Source: Gari tellinella
Lineage: Eukaryota > Mollusca > Bivalvia > Cardiida > Psammobiidae
Reading direction: 5' to 3'
Length of the DNA stretch: 64,000 nt
Assembly (NCBI GenBank): GCA_922989275.2
Contig: OV277870.1
Location: forward strand, 32,670,356-32,734,355
The notes beneath the pieces are model-generated. The model was not told the origin of the DNA. It made no database searches and saw only the letters and a list, made by a program, of their open reading frames with translations. Below, piece after piece: positions 1-10,693 of this stretch; position 1 is the stretch's first letter; each line of letters starts with the position of its first letter. The translations under genes and the position numbers were made by a program.

Positions 1-394
1 AATTAAAAGTTGCAGCTTTTGAATGTTGTGCCATCGACCAATCTTCTTGTGTCAAACCGTGAGTCCTAGAGCTTTGCTATTTTACATGATGTAACCTTGC
101 ATAATAGAAATATACAACGAATGGTTAACGTGTTACACTTTGGTCAAAATGGCCTCGCCACAGGATCACAGTTTTACACTGAGTTAAAGAAATATTACGA
201 ATATGCGACGTTTTTGTTTCACACCATCGTCTTTCACACACACAATTATACTTTGCAAATTATCAAATTACAAATAAAACATCATATAGCCAATACATCT
301 TTGCGCATTTTGATACCAAATTTGTCTATGGTTTGTCCTTATAAGTATACCAAAAGTCCCTAAAACCTAGTGTACAGTTTTTTGTCGTATTCCT
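1..394. other. Non-coding stretch, nothing recognised
   Basis: AT-rich sequence with only short chance open frames. I see no domain, repeat family or RNA gene. It leads into the trinucleotide-rich tract. Confidence 0.5.
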
Positions 395-600
395 CACTTC
401 CATTTCTTGTACTACTAGTACATTTGCTTCTGCTGCTGTAACTAATGCTGCTACTGCTGTTTCTACTACTACATCTACTACAAATATACTACACCTTTTA
501 CTGCTGCTGCTGCTAATACATCTTTTTCTCCTAGTACTTCTACCTATAATAAACTTTTTTTACTGCTTATACTACTACTGCTACTATTTGTACAGCTTCT
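395..600. repeat. Degenerate CTA/CTG trinucleotide tract
   Basis: A run of imperfect CTA, CTG and CTT triplets, for example around 430-500 and 575-600. It abuts the 5' end of the LINE reverse transcriptase remnant, whose reading frame appears to continue into the last triplets. The tract may be an expansion inside or beside the element. A similar tract lies at 2456-2800. Confidence 0.7.
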
Positions 601-1385
601 ACAACTGGATACTCTAGCTCCTTACTTATTTGTCATTGTGCCTGACTATCCGCTCAGAGAATCAATAAATGGAAACGAAGATAGATTTGGCTTTACAATC
701 AGCAAAAGAATGAGCAGGAGAATAGACCCTGTTACCCTCACAAATATCGGTTTCGCTGAGGACATTGCTTTAGTATCAATCAAAATACAACAAGCACAGG
801 AAATGCTTATAGCTGTCGAGAATCAGTGCTCAAAAGTGGGTCTCCATCTTAAAAGAAAGACCAAATATTTGCCTTATAACACCGGAGGCGACATAGATGT
901 TAATACCATGGATTGCTCTACACTTGAACTAGTCAAAGACTTTAAGTACCTGGGATCCTGGGTAGAAGAGACAGCAAAAGATGTGAGAATACGTATTGCC
1001 TTTGCTTGGCAAACTCCATGATAACAATATGGAAAAGCAAAATTGCTGACCATCTCAAGCTAAACTTCTTTATGGCAACAGTGGAATCAGTTCTTCTATG
1101 TGGATGCGAAGCTTGGACATTGTCAAAACAGTTAGCACGCAAGCTCGACGGCACATATACAAGAATGCTGAGAGAAGTAAAGCATGTTCATTGGTAAATG
1201 CATAAAACAAACGCTGAGCTCTACGGTAAAACTACATAAATTTCATCAAAAATTCTAGAGAATACTATGTTTCTCTGGCCATACTTTCCGTCACCCAGAA
1301 TTACCAGTAAGCAAGCTAGTGTTATGGACACCAACACATGGGACAAGTATAATTGGTAGACCCCGGCTCACCTATATAGATTATT
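590..1385 (+). pseudogene. LINE reverse transcriptase remnant (3' half)
   Basis: The plus frames read as the distal part of a non-LTR reverse transcriptase. A DTLAPYLF block (RT motif B region) lies near 608-631. A degraded motif C follows, reading FAEDIAL near 754-774 where FADD is normal. DFKYLGSW and an ATVESVLLCG block come next, with TRML near 1162. After stops near 1197 and 1243, a shifted frame from about 1273 to 1383 continues with GHTFRHPELP, LWTPTHG and GRPRLTYID, which are typical of the C-terminal tail of this LINE type. At least one frameshift and several stops make it dead. The clade (RTE- or CR1-like) is my inference from motif style. The 5' half is missing. Confidence 0.8.
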
Positions 1386-1405
1386 ATTATTATTATCATT
1401 ATATA

Positions 1406-1461
1406 ATCTAAATAAGGGGAGATCCTTTGAAAGCACAGAAAACAAAGCAAATACTGAAAAT
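1406..1461 (+). repeat. 56-bp block identical to 47319-47374 (inverted)
   Basis: Base-by-base comparison shows this block is identical over 56 bp to the reverse complement of 47319-47374. The distal copy lies just upstream of the Penelope-like element at 45.3-47.1 kb in its own orientation. The block is therefore probably the 5' or pseudo-LTR part of that family. Full identity in otherwise decayed surroundings suggests recent spread or constraint. Confidence 0.8.
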
Positions 1462-1684
1462 TGCAGACTCGGTTTAATTGAGTCTGTTCATGAGCAATAC
1501 TTAAATATGCAACAGTGCTCACACCCCCTAGCACCAGCTTAAGCGGAATTCAACTTTCAACTGTAAATGCGCTGAAATCAATGATTCCAAAGGACCAGAA
1601 AGTATAACAACACTGAGAATGAAGTACGGGGCGACTTTTTACAGCCGCCACACAAGCACTTAACATCTGCTGTTGTGAATACCC

Positions 1685-1745
1685 GATTTATATAGCGCTC
1701 TTTTCACACAGGAGTTGTGCGTTCAAAAGCGCTTCACATGAAATT
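1685..1745 (-). repeat. Penelope-like element terminal sequence
   Basis: The first 28 bp (1685-1712, containing TATATAGCGCTC and CACACAGG) are identical to 45316-45343, the 3' edge of the Penelope-like element at 45.3 kb. The following bases contain a second AGCGCTTCACA motif. In element orientation this end is on the minus strand, opposite to the 56-bp block at 1406-1461, so the local copy looks like a partly inverted, truncated insertion. Confidence 0.65.
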
Positions 1746-1948
1746 ATATAAATGTACCTACAAAGCGAGAAAGACAAATAACTACATTCACAATAAAAAT
1801 GATACAATATTGAGATGCATGGAAATGTGGAAATTCTTTCAATATTATTACAAAGATTATAAAATTGTTATAGTAAGTTTGTAAAATCATTTTTAAAATG
1901 AGTCAAATAATGAAAAGATCAATGGCATGATTAAAAACAGAGTGATAT

Positions 1949-2136
1949 TTTGTTTGTTTGTTTGTTAAAGTGTAGAGCCGGAGAGTAGTTCACAAGTCGT
2001 AAAACGAATGTTTAAAACAATACTCTCCATGTTTTTTGGTTGATTTTGTTTGTTTGTTTCAGTGTAGAGCTGGAGAGCAGTTCACAAGTCGTAAAACGAA
2101 TGTTTTAAACAATACTCTCCATGTTGTTTGGTTGAG
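1949..2136. repeat. Two-copy tandem duplication, about 93-bp unit
   Basis: Each unit starts with a (TTTG)n run. It then contains GTGTAGAGC, CACAAGTCGTAAAACGAATG and ACAATACTCTCCATG. The two copies differ at only a few positions. No coding potential is visible. Confidence 0.85.
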
Positions 2137-2455
2137 TATTGTATAATCCATGGCCTTGGTACACCCTTAGTTCATAAACATAAGCTGTCCACGAATTACA
2201 CCATAGACCCCTAGCCAAATGGTTTCAAAGCGATTGGGCAATCCCTACCAGCCAGATCTACCGGACAGGCACAAGGTCAATGGTAAAACTCCAGAACTGC
2301 CATTTAGACCCACAACATCCACAGCAAGAACACAGCCCAGATATTTTGAGCCAGGACACAAGACTGCAACTGAATGATCTGCCTACAGCTATGAATAATA
2401 GGAACATATGGAAAAGCATTATCAGCCATACTCTGGCGAATTAAGCAAGAAAGCA

Positions 2456-2800
2456 ACTACTATTGGAACTACTACTACTACTACTACATCAGTGGTTTCT
2501 GCTACTTATGCTGCTACTTTTGTAATTACTACTATTTCTACTACAATTATTCCACTCATGTTACTGCTGTTATTACTAGTGCTTCCACTGCTATCATTTA
2601 AAGTAATAATGCTGATATTGTTGGTAATACTACTGTTACCACAACTTCTTCTCCTACCAATTACAACTACCATGTTGCTGCTGCTACGCCTACTACCGCT
2701 GACTGTTGCTGCTACTGAACTATCACTACAGTTACTACTACTATGGCTGTTGCTACTGCTGATAGTAATAGGACAACACCTTTTTACAAAAGCAGTTGTA
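2456..2800. repeat. Degenerate CTA/CTG trinucleotide region
   Basis: About 340 bp of imperfect ACT/CTG/TTA triplets. The open frame across it (2408-2821) encodes almost only Leu, Thr and Ile and is a by-product of the repeat, not a protein gene. Confidence 0.75.
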
Positions 2801-2821
2801 GAAGAAGTAAAAATAGAATGA

Positions 2822-3686
2822 TTAGAAAAAGCGAAACTAGGAAAAATGCATAGCCCTGAACTGGTCCAGTTTGTCCGTTTGAGTGTCCGTTCATTCGCCC
2901 ATACTTGTTGGTGTCTGCTTAGTATCTCAATGACAACTTGAGGGACTTTAACTTAAGCCTAGTTAAAAGTTACCTTAGTGAGACAATGTGCAGAGTTTAC
3001 GTTCAAGCCATGTTGCCTAAGGGTCAAGGTCACAATTTAAGTCCAAAGATTTGGACTCGCGTCCTCGTGTCCGCCTTCATCACCAACATCGGTACCCCTG
3101 ATAGGGTTTCATTATTGTTTTGTAAATAGTTTACTTTATTGAGAATATGTGCGAAAGTCGGATGATGGTGATATGCATAGTCTAAGTTGATTTATTTTAA
3201 ATCAACGTTCCATATTATCTATTTATCTGGTAAGTAAGCCATACCACTATTTGCAAAGGATAACCCTACTTGATTGAATCACGTGTTAATCATGCGAATC
3301 GAAAATGACATCCATGCTAAAAGTACTACATCTTATTCTATCTATGACCAGAACTTTTTCTCAATGAGGAGAGCGGAATCATTCCATACAATAGAATATG
3401 ATCATAAATATACGGTATATTTAGTATAATATGGAGCCTGGTTTCATTTCTGCGCAGAATTGTGACTCATATATATTTGGAATTATAGTATACAGTACTC
3501 CCTCTCTACAACGGCTCTCCCATCAACGAGTCTCTCCTTACAACAACGATTGCCGCTCTTCTATAAAAAAGACAATCATGCCTAACCTATTGACAACTGC
3601 AATTGTGTCTGCTTAAAATTGTCGCCTTTTTTTCTCAAAGTAACATCATGGACAGTTATACAGAAAAAAACTGATTGAAGAGTGAC
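2822..3686. other. Non-coding stretch, nothing recognised
   Basis: AT-rich sequence with scattered short frames and no recognisable element apart from the hairpin repeat that follows. Confidence 0.45.
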
Positions 3687-3749
3687 AAACAACTAGAATT
3701 AAGATCAGACGCCGCATAACACGGATTCTGATCTGGATTTCAGCTGTTT
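3687..3749. repeat. Class A hairpin repeat
   Basis: The left arm begins AAACAACTAGAATTAAGATC and runs into AGACGCCG. The right arm reads ATTCTGATCTGGATTTCAGC then TGTTT. Aligned as an inverted repeat, about 19 of 28 positions pair, including the AAACA outer end and the AGATCAGA core. It shares the GACGCCG apex with many other copies in this window. No coding sequence is inside. Confidence 0.7.
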
Positions 3750-4184
3750 CTGGCCTATCAAATACCTGAAATATACATTGCATCTCGTATATTCTGTTTT
3801 TTTCCCAACCAAGCATAACGTCTGTTTCCTACCACATATGCATGTCACTTCATAAAGCTGTCGGGCTTCCATGGCAAATAATTCCACAACAATTTAAAGG
3901 AACTGGCAACCAGATGTTGATTTTAAAAATATGATAAAATATTCTATTTAAAGCAGAGTTGTGACAATGTCGTGCCTAAGGTATTTGACAATTATGATCG
4001 GTATAATAAGGTCCTTAAGAAATGATAACACGATGTTATTTTAAACAAAAAATTGTCTAAAAAGACACTTCGTCTATCAATGAAATAAATCGAGTTTGCC
4101 CCATCAGGCATCGATATGAAATAATAACATATTCTCAACCACTGTACACTTAAGTAGGTTAAATAGAGCGTCGAAATATGAATG
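3750..4184. other. Non-coding stretch, nothing recognised
   Basis: AT-rich, with no supported gene. It leads directly into the tRNA-derived repeat. Confidence 0.4.
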
Positions 4185-4285
4185 GCGTGTTTGCCTGGTG
4201 GTTAAGACGTCTAACTCATTCATTTTTCGTCCTCGTGTCCCGGGTTCGACTCCAAACATAGTTTTTTTTAAAATGCAGTTTAACA
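4185..4285 (+). repeat. tRNA-derived SINE-like sequence
   Basis: TGGTGGTTAAGACG resembles an internal A box, with the form seen in Leu/Ser-type tRNAs. GGGTTCGACTCC resembles a B box about 45 nt later. Only about five acceptor-like pairs (GTTTG with CAAAC) can be drawn, and the anticodon stem is poor, so it is not a working tRNA. It is followed by a T8 run and AAAATGCAGT. The same T-run plus AAATGCAGT follows the tRNA-like head at 44029-44130, which suggests two copies of one SINE family. Confidence 0.5.
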
Positions 4286-4289
4286 TAAA

Positions 4290-5095
4290 TAATTATCCTA
4301 ACCTAATATTTACGTGTTTATATAAGCGTTAGACATGCGTTTTCACTCTTATGCCAAATCTGTCTGCCAGTCGCCTTAAAACTGTCACCGTAGAATCAAA
4401 TAAACTCACAAGGAGTCTTAACAATGTTGAAAGAACTGCGCAGTATAAACATTAAATACGAAAGACTCAAGCAGGAAACGTAACACAAACAATACACCCA
4501 CATCTCAAGCAGAGCACACACACACAGTCATACCACAACAAACACACACACGCAATACCATTCCTTCATCTACACACTAAATAGAAAAACAACACGCAAG
4601 ACAAACATAAAGCAAAGTAAATATAGGAGCCCGCCTTGGTACGGTCAGTAGCAATCAATATTTAATTATAAATTAATTAACCATTAACAACCACTGGGGG
4701 GTAAACCTGGGTTTAGGGGCGCCCAACCTCACTCTTATCTCCTATATTCACCTATAAAGACAAACAGTGTACATAAAATATAAACCCTGTTCCAAAACCT
4801 TACAATCAAAAAGACCGCCAACACAGTAAGTAAATACATGTAAAACATCTAACAAAAAACCTATGACAAGATTATTAGTAACACGGGAAAGAATTTAACA
4901 TTCAAGCCCGTGCTAAAAATAACCCACTGTGGCAACGGTCAAATTGTAATCAAGCGACTAGTCTGTAGTCACGAGTAATTGTAAGACATTGATGGGTTCA
5001 GGGTACGACAGAGAGGGAGGGAAAAAACAAAGCACGTAAATCCGACATAACTCTCCCGGTTAAGGACGGCTTTTGATATACAGCATCATGTAGTG
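4290..5095. other. 3' flank of the minus-strand RT element
   Basis: Non-coding. It includes CA-rich runs (about 4500-4560) and a GC-richer patch with GGTTTAGGGGCGCCC (about 4705-4725). Lying downstream of the RT at 5096-6523 in element orientation, it may be that element's 3' untranslated part. This is inferred from position only. Confidence 0.35.
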
Positions 5096-6523
5096 CTAAG
5101 CCCTGTCTGTCGTCGCACAACCAAAGAGGAAAGCATGGTTATCAATTGTAGATTGATCGATAACCAAACGTGAAGTGCGCAGCAATATAGTTGGATCATA
5201 ATCTTTTTTGAGGAAAAATCTAATACGTTTCACAAACAGGTTTTGAAAATGAATATGTCCAAGAATCTTACGAAGTTTGTAAATAACATCACCATAAAAC
5301 TCCGGATGTGAAATACCTTGCCGCAGAAAAGACTTTAAGTTACATTTATACTTGTTAATGAGAGGACGATTTCTATAAAAGAATTTAGAAAATGTTTTAC
5401 GAAGTTTATGAAATCTGTACCCCTGTTTAAGAAGCTTTTCAGTAATAGTTTTATTACGAATGTGGAAGTCCTCAACAGAGGTACAGGCCCTAGCAAGACG
5501 AATAAGTTGTGAGATATAAACCCCGTAAGATGTAGAACGGGGAACATCACCATCTAGATGAGGATAATTTACAATACTAAAATCAAAATCATCTCGTTTA
5601 TCGTAAATCTTAGAAGAAACAATTGCGTTATTTATTAAAAGATATAAATCTAAAAATGGTGCCGACAAATTTGACTCATTTGTTTTATTAAGGCGTAGTT
5701 CTTTTGGGTAAATAAAAGGAAACAACGTATCAAAAAATGGGTTGTCTATATTAAAAATATCATCTAGATAGCGCGATGTATTGTTAAAGGCTTCGATCAT
5801 ATCTGCCTGTGTATCAGGTTTTAGACTTAGCATAAAGTCCCTCTCATAACAGTACAAAAATAGGTCTGCGACAAGAGGCGCACAGTTTGTACCCATAGGG
5901 ATACCAATCACTTGGCGGTATATGGTACTCCCAAAACGTACATAAATATTATCCAAAAGAAATGATAGTGATTTACATACATCGGTGCAAGTCCACATAG
6001 TGTAATGCTTAACCGTGTCATTTGTAAAAAATGCACGATCAGTATTACACGCCAGAAATAGTTTCCTTTCTCTGGCAAAAGTCTTTCAATAAGTTGTATA
6101 AGTTTAGCTTTTATTAAATTATGAGGTAAGGTAGTATATAGTGTTGAAAAGTCATAAGTACTTATATTGCAAGCTTGGTATTTTCTATTTTCAAGCTTCG
6201 TCAAAACTTCATTCGAGTTTTTGATAGACCAAAACAGATTAAGTCCAGAATGTTCGTAAGTCTTTGCACAATACCTTTGAACGTGTTCTTTGATTTTAAT
6301 TAAAGACGATGTCAAAAGTTTGGAAAGCTTAGTAGTAGTACATGCACTTGAATTAGCAATAAAACGAGACTTATATGGAGTTTTGTGGAGTTTTGGTATC
6401 GAGTACATTGTAGGAAGTTTGTGACATGTAATGTTGACTTCAGCTTTTAATTGTACACATGTATCAAGATGATCAGATACTACATTGCGTTCCGTAAAAT
6501 TGGTTGATGTGTAGGAATTGGTT
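5096..6523 (-). pseudogene. Penelope-type reverse transcriptase, frameshifted, 5'-truncated
   Basis: Reading from 6523 down, IPKLHKTPYKSRFIANSS is the fingers region and YDFSTLYTTLPHN carries motif A. A frameshift near 6060 (net -1 or +2) follows, after which the frame continues as FFTNDTVKHYTMW. GIPMGTNCAPLVADLFL is motif B and SRYLDDIFN is motif C with an intact DD. APFLDL and SYGVYISQLIRLARA are further conserved blocks. The C-terminal frame is open for 300 codons to 5096. IPKLHK and FSTLYT fit the Penelope-like RT group, but no GIY-YIG nuclease is visible at the C-terminus. The frame stays open only to about 6523, so the N-terminus is missing. Apart from the one frameshift the protein is well preserved, suggesting recent activity of the family. 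Confidence 0.82.
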
Positions 6524-6880
6524 TAGCTGTATGACCCTAGCACTACGCCACGCAAAGCTAAATAATTATGGCGACCAGCGTAAATGACCATGCTTGTACG
6601 GTAATGTATTTTTCTTCTGGGTCTACATTACTTGAATATGACAATTATATTCCCCACATCTACACTCTTTTGAATTTCTCGGTAGGGTTGCACGAGACAA
6701 TATGGCCTCTATCCATGACCAGATAGGGTTCTACGCGATGAGGGTTGGTGGGAGATGGAGGGGCTTTTCCACGTAGGATACATACTGTTATTTTCCCTTC
6801 ATTTTCCTTCATAAAATATGGACAATGAATCATTTGTCTACGTAGAAAGAAGACCCTGAGTATCTTTGCTACTATAAATT
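6524..6880. other. Non-coding stretch, nothing recognised
   Basis: Sequence upstream (in minus orientation) of the RT pseudogene. I see no conserved frame or repeat. Confidence 0.4.
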
Positions 6881-6889
6881 AAGACCCGG

Positions 6890-7560
6890 TGTCATACGGT
6901 ATTTTGACCCGGGGGTAAAATGACCCGCGGTTCAAAATAACTTAAATTATTTTGACCCGCTATGGTGAAATAACACCCCCCCCCCCCCCTGCTGTATTTT
7001 GACACCCCCTAATTTTTTTTAAATGACTAAAAACTAACATTCTACTGCATAATCATTCATAATTAATGAAGGAAACTTGTTTTAAGGTAGTGCAGGACGT
7101 GACCATTAAATTACATTTTTTCTGCTATGGTATTTTGATTCACCCTAAATGAAGTTCAATCTCCCCTTACATATCATAGCCAGGAGCTGGAATATCTTAA
7201 CTTCTATACATAATCTAAACAAAAGGGTCATCTTTTGTTGAAAGATGTTTGAAAAAAGTTTAAATCTGCTTCAAAGGGGGGGGGGGGGGGGTGTTCAAAA
7301 TACCATGGCTAAATTACCTGCGGTATTTTGACCCCCCTCACAACCAACTTCAAAATCAGTGTAATGGGCATTGCATTGCTGTTGGTTTTATTTATATGAC
7401 TTTTACATTATTCTATGGTTGAAAAATGTTTGAAAAAAGATTCCATCTGCTGCAAGGAGGGGAGGGGCAAAATACCATGGCTAATCTACCTGAGGTATTT
7501 TGACCCGCGGGTCAAAATACCCCTATAGTATTTCGACCCCACTCACATCCAACTTATAAA
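6890..7560. repeat. TATTTTGACCC module repeat with C15 and G16-type runs
   Basis: The motif GGTATTTTGACCC or its complement recurs near 6900, 6950, 7000, 7320, 7495 and 7515. A long C-run lies near 6975-6990 and a long G-run near 7277-7292. Two longer related units (about 7230-7390 and 7400-7560) share GTTTGAAAAAAG, ATCTGCT and AATACCATGGCTAA. A partial inverted copy lies at 8250-8365. There is no coding capacity. Confidence 0.7.
7494..7521. repeat. Perfect 28-bp palindrome
   Basis: Each half reads GGTATTTTGACCCG, with the centre at CCGCGG, and the sequence equals its own reverse complement with no mismatch. It lies in the TATTTTGACCC module region and could form a loopless cruciform or mark the junction of two head-to-head units. 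Confidence 0.9.
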
Positions 7561-7751
7561 TCATTGTTATAGGCATGGAATTGCTGTTGGTGTTAGAAAT
7601 ATATAAACAGACATCTACAAACGACCTTTCGTAGCACTGGATCAAAAACAGATTTGATTCGCAGAATAAGAATGGTTTTAAGATATGGTTCAGATATAAT
7701 TTACTCTTACAGTGCTGCAATGTTCTAACTAAATATATATTTTCCCGAGCG

Positions 7752-7776
7752 CTTTCGACAGTTACGTCTTCATCAG
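7752..7776 (-). other. Hammerhead-like core motif (weak candidate)
   Basis: On the minus strand CTGATGA is followed 12 nt later by CGAAA, the two conserved core boxes of a hammerhead ribozyme. Penelope-like elements are known to carry minimal hammerheads in their terminal repeats. I could not find a convincing stem III or cleavage triplet, and stem II is poor, so this may be a chance or decayed match. Confidence 0.2.
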
Positions 7777-8024
7777 GGGATATGCAATAATGCAATGAAC
7801 TTGTTTTGGTTTTAAAACAAGTCAGATGTTTTTATAAAAAGCCGTTGTACACAATGACTCTCTGTGCTGAACGCTTTAGAACAAGTTTGCTCTTTAAAAA
7901 AATACTTTTAGGTTTTAACATGTCACAACCCAAATGATGGATGGGTTTGGTTTTACGGCACTGCGGCACAATAGGTCATATAGCGCCGATGATAAATGAG
8001 GGACGATGAGATAAGACGACGACG

Positions 8025-8140
8025 ACCTCAGGTCATCCAATACCCGAAATCATCACCATCCCACCCCGTCATCCCTCATCAATGATTACCTGTCATTGAA
8101 TAGCCGAAATCATCATCATCCCATCTCAGATATATATATC
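8025..8140. repeat. Two-copy degenerate repeat, about 60-bp unit
   Basis: GTCATCCAATACCCGAAATC and GTCATTGAATAGCCGAAATC head two copies that both continue with ATCATC and ATCCCA. The preceding piece (about 7940-8000, TTTTACGGCACTG and CATATAGCG) resembles the tails of molluscan LINEs such as the one at 32287-32757. Confidence 0.6.
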
Positions 8141-8249
8141 TGTAACGAAATAAGACTGGTCACCTGTCTTAGAAGTGTTTTGACAGTGGACTGAATCTTG
8201 TTCAAAGGTGAAGTGATGATAGTAACATGGCTATTTACTCTGTATGAAG

Positions 8250-8365
8250 CTTTGGCCATATTTGCCCCTCCCTTTGAAGCACATTTAATCTTTTTTCAAA
8301 CATCTCTCAACCATATTTTAATGTAAAAGGCATATAAATAAAACCAAAAGCAACTCTAAGTAAGA
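8250..8365. repeat. Inverted partial copy of the 7230-7470 unit
   Basis: CCTTTGAAGCACATTTAATC and TTTTTTCAAACATCTCTCAA are the reverse complement, with mismatches, of the unit ending in the G-run near 7290 and of the related unit near 7430. Together they give a roughly 1-kb inverted arrangement. Confidence 0.55.
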
Positions 8366-8516
8366 AGGTATCTGGGGGGAGGGTGCATGGAAGACTGGTA
8401 GACAGATATTGGCCTATGTTGTGTTAATCGATGTGCCAAAATGAGATAAAAGATACCATGGTTGAATATAATATCAAAAAGGTTTTTTGTGTTCAATATA
8501 TACCTGAATAGTGCAA

Positions 8517-8900
8517 TTAACTAATACGGGAAAAAAGCTTGCTTTTTTCCGTTCTTAGGTAATGCACGGAAAAAACAAAGGATTTCCAATTCAATTCAAT
8601 CCATGACAGACTTTGAAAAGTGTTTGATTTGCGCGTGCATAACTTCCTGTAACTAAGCAACAATACGAAATAGTACTTAAAGAATCCAACCAAATGCAAG
8701 TGGTCGTCAGTTTTAAGCTCTCGATTCAAATTTTCGTTTTGCTATTCACCATATAATGAAGCAATAATTGATGAAGAAAGACGATATTTACGTGGACTTT
8801 TTGATTTTAAATCGTAGTTAAACGAACTATATTTTGTGAAACCTACGCCGGAAACGGCGTAGTACTTCGTCTTAGTTCCGTCGTCAAATTATGTCAGAGA
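8517..8900. repeat. Dispersed repeat shared with 60595-60740
   Basis: It starts with the palindrome-like AATACGGGAAAAAAGCTTGC then TTTTTTCCGT. It continues with AATTCAAT and CTTTGAAAAGTGTTTGATTT, both present in the copy at 60595-60740. A small hairpin (CTACGCCG, loop GAAA, CGGCGTAG) lies near 8845-8864. No protein is encoded. Confidence 0.7.
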
Positions 8901-9334
8901 GTTTTAGTGATTAGGACCATACCATTTAACGATTAGAATCTACTATTGGACATGGATATTCCACTGGAAAACAGGATCTATTGTGACACAGAATTGTATA
9001 CACCCGGGATCAGTTATCAGGTAAGTTGATTTTAATGGTATTATTCCCTACTGCTATGTCTGAAGTATCGAAAATTCGACGAAATTGACATCAGATTTGT
9101 GCGGCTGCAATTATTGTATATCCAGGCATATCTATCAAGTCTAAAACATATTATAACCGAATAATCCCCCGATAATATCTTTGCGGGTCTGTCGGTTTAC
9201 ACTGTACCCAAGATGGCTACACGAAGCAAACCTATAATGTTTTGATATAAACTCTGAATCTGAATATCTGAATATATACGTCGTAGACACCAAAAATGGC
9301 TTTCACACGACGGGGAAGAGTGCGCATGGCTAAA

Positions 9335-10310
9335 TTAGTCCAAATTTCTGAGTTTCATGCGGAAACTAGATACTGAGTCCGCGTTCACAACAGAGTCACT
9401 CAATTTGTTCCACTCTGGTACAGTCCTCACAAAGAATGAATTTTCAAAGTTTGTTGTTTTACTAGGAATATGTTTAAAGCACTTGGAATTGTTGTTTGTA
9501 TATTTGTCCACAATGTTCGTGTGTACATAGTCTTCGAATCGTTTTGCCCGTACTGGTCGTTTAGGTCTCTCTTTCTCCCAGTAGTGTTCAGCGTTGATTG
9601 CCGGTACTTGCCTTTCCACTACCTTATACATCAGTGCCAACCTCTGTAGCGCGTTCAAGTACCGTATCGATGCAATCGATTGCATCGGAAAACGGTAACA
9701 ATTCACCTTTAACAACCGTTAGAGTGTTACCGATTGCGAACGACACGAACGGCCTCAGAGGTAGTTCGCCATCCCCAACAAGGAAAACAAAATGGCTACC
9801 AAATGAATTTAATACAACCGGCGAACAGTCCCGACTTAATTTCTCATCAATAAACCAACATTTTCCGATACTTAATGTATCAAATAAAGCAGCTTACATC
9901 TGAGCAGCTAAATCTTATTTTTATATGCAGTAAAATTGATGCATTTCAGTTGATTAGTACACTTTTGCTTGTGTTATTAAGATTCGCACATAAATCGTTC
10001 GTACCCTTGAAAAGTTAATAAACTTTGGGGCGCAATGAGTTATTATTGAAGCGTATCGGTGAACGTTAGATGTCGTACTATATAGGTTGTTTGCATCGGT
10101 TAACGTTACTGTTCGCTGGTACGGTACTTGAACGCCCTACTGGTGTTTGCGACGTTCTTGAAGTGGTGGTAGGGCCAGTTTCTTGAGCATGTTCTTCATA
10201 GTACCTTCCTCCCTCGAACGATAGTCTTAAGTAATGAATCTTGCGGCTGATTTCTGAATACTTTCAAGTTTATCAATTTCGGAGGTCAAGGTCGCTCACC
10301 CACGAAGGTG
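9335..10310 (-). pseudogene. CR1/Jockey-type LINE C-terminus split by a MITE
   Basis: From about 10295 down, the minus strand reads EIDKLESIQKSAARFIT, then EEGTMKNMLKKLALPPLQER to about 10143. A 493-bp insertion interrupts it, and coding resumes at 9643 with RLALMYKVVERQVPAINAEH and runs to SFFVRTVPEWNKLSDSVVNA near 9340. This is the C-terminal tail of a Jockey/CR1-type ORF2. Removing the insertion and one copy of its 3-bp target duplication joins the two parts in frame. An in-frame stop follows ARFIT, so the copy is dead. The LINE fragment at 22416-22700 appears to be of the same family and ends at the same EIDKL block. Confidence 0.82.
9647..10139. mobile_element. 493-bp TIR element (MITE) with 3-bp target duplication
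   Basis: The left end reads TAGCGCGTTCAAGTACCGTA. The reverse complement of the right end reads TAGGGCGTTCAAGTACCGTA, which gives a 20-bp terminal inverted repeat with one mismatch. CTG flanks both sides (9644-9646 and 10140-10142) and is the target duplication; its removal restores the LINE frame. It encodes nothing recognisable. A related, 3'-truncated copy lies at 23733-24150. A three-base duplication fits several cut-and-paste groups (Harbinger-, Zator- or Academ-like), and I cannot choose between them. Confidence 0.85.
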
Positions 10311-10693
10311 GTGTTTTCTTCTCGCTCCGCGGAATTTTGTGTTTTTTAAAGATTTATCGGTGTAATTGAAACAAAAATCATACGCAGTGGTACAGTTTAG
10401 AATGGATTATAAGAGGATGTAAAAAGTTGATCAATTGTGTGGAGAGAAAATGGATATTTGAGTGAATAAATCTGAACAATACGCTAGCTAGTTACATGAG
10501 GCCTAGCGCACGGGTGACACGAGCAGGCGGGAAATGAATACACAGTAAGTGCAAATACACATATACAGTAGACCCTCCGTAACCAGACCCAGTTGAATAG
10601 TGAATTCTTTAACTATATAGAGATATATGAACTCTAAAAACTGTAGAAACACTCTTTGCTCGTCGGTACAGTAACACGTATTACTACGCAGAT
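10311..10693. other. Region upstream of the ORF1 frame
   Basis: No coding frame. ACAGTAGACCCTCCGTAACC near 10566 resembles the end of a mariner-like element, but I see no matching partner. This could be the 5' untranslated region of the LINE carrying the ORF1 that starts at 10694. Confidence 0.3.

Noticed and set aside
2408..2821. 137-codon Leu/Thr-rich frame as a membrane protein
   Set aside because: It is read through a degenerate CTA/CTG repeat; composition is explained by the repeat.
4185..4260. Functional tRNA gene
   Set aside because: The acceptor and anticodon stems do not form adequately; a SINE-like origin is more likely.
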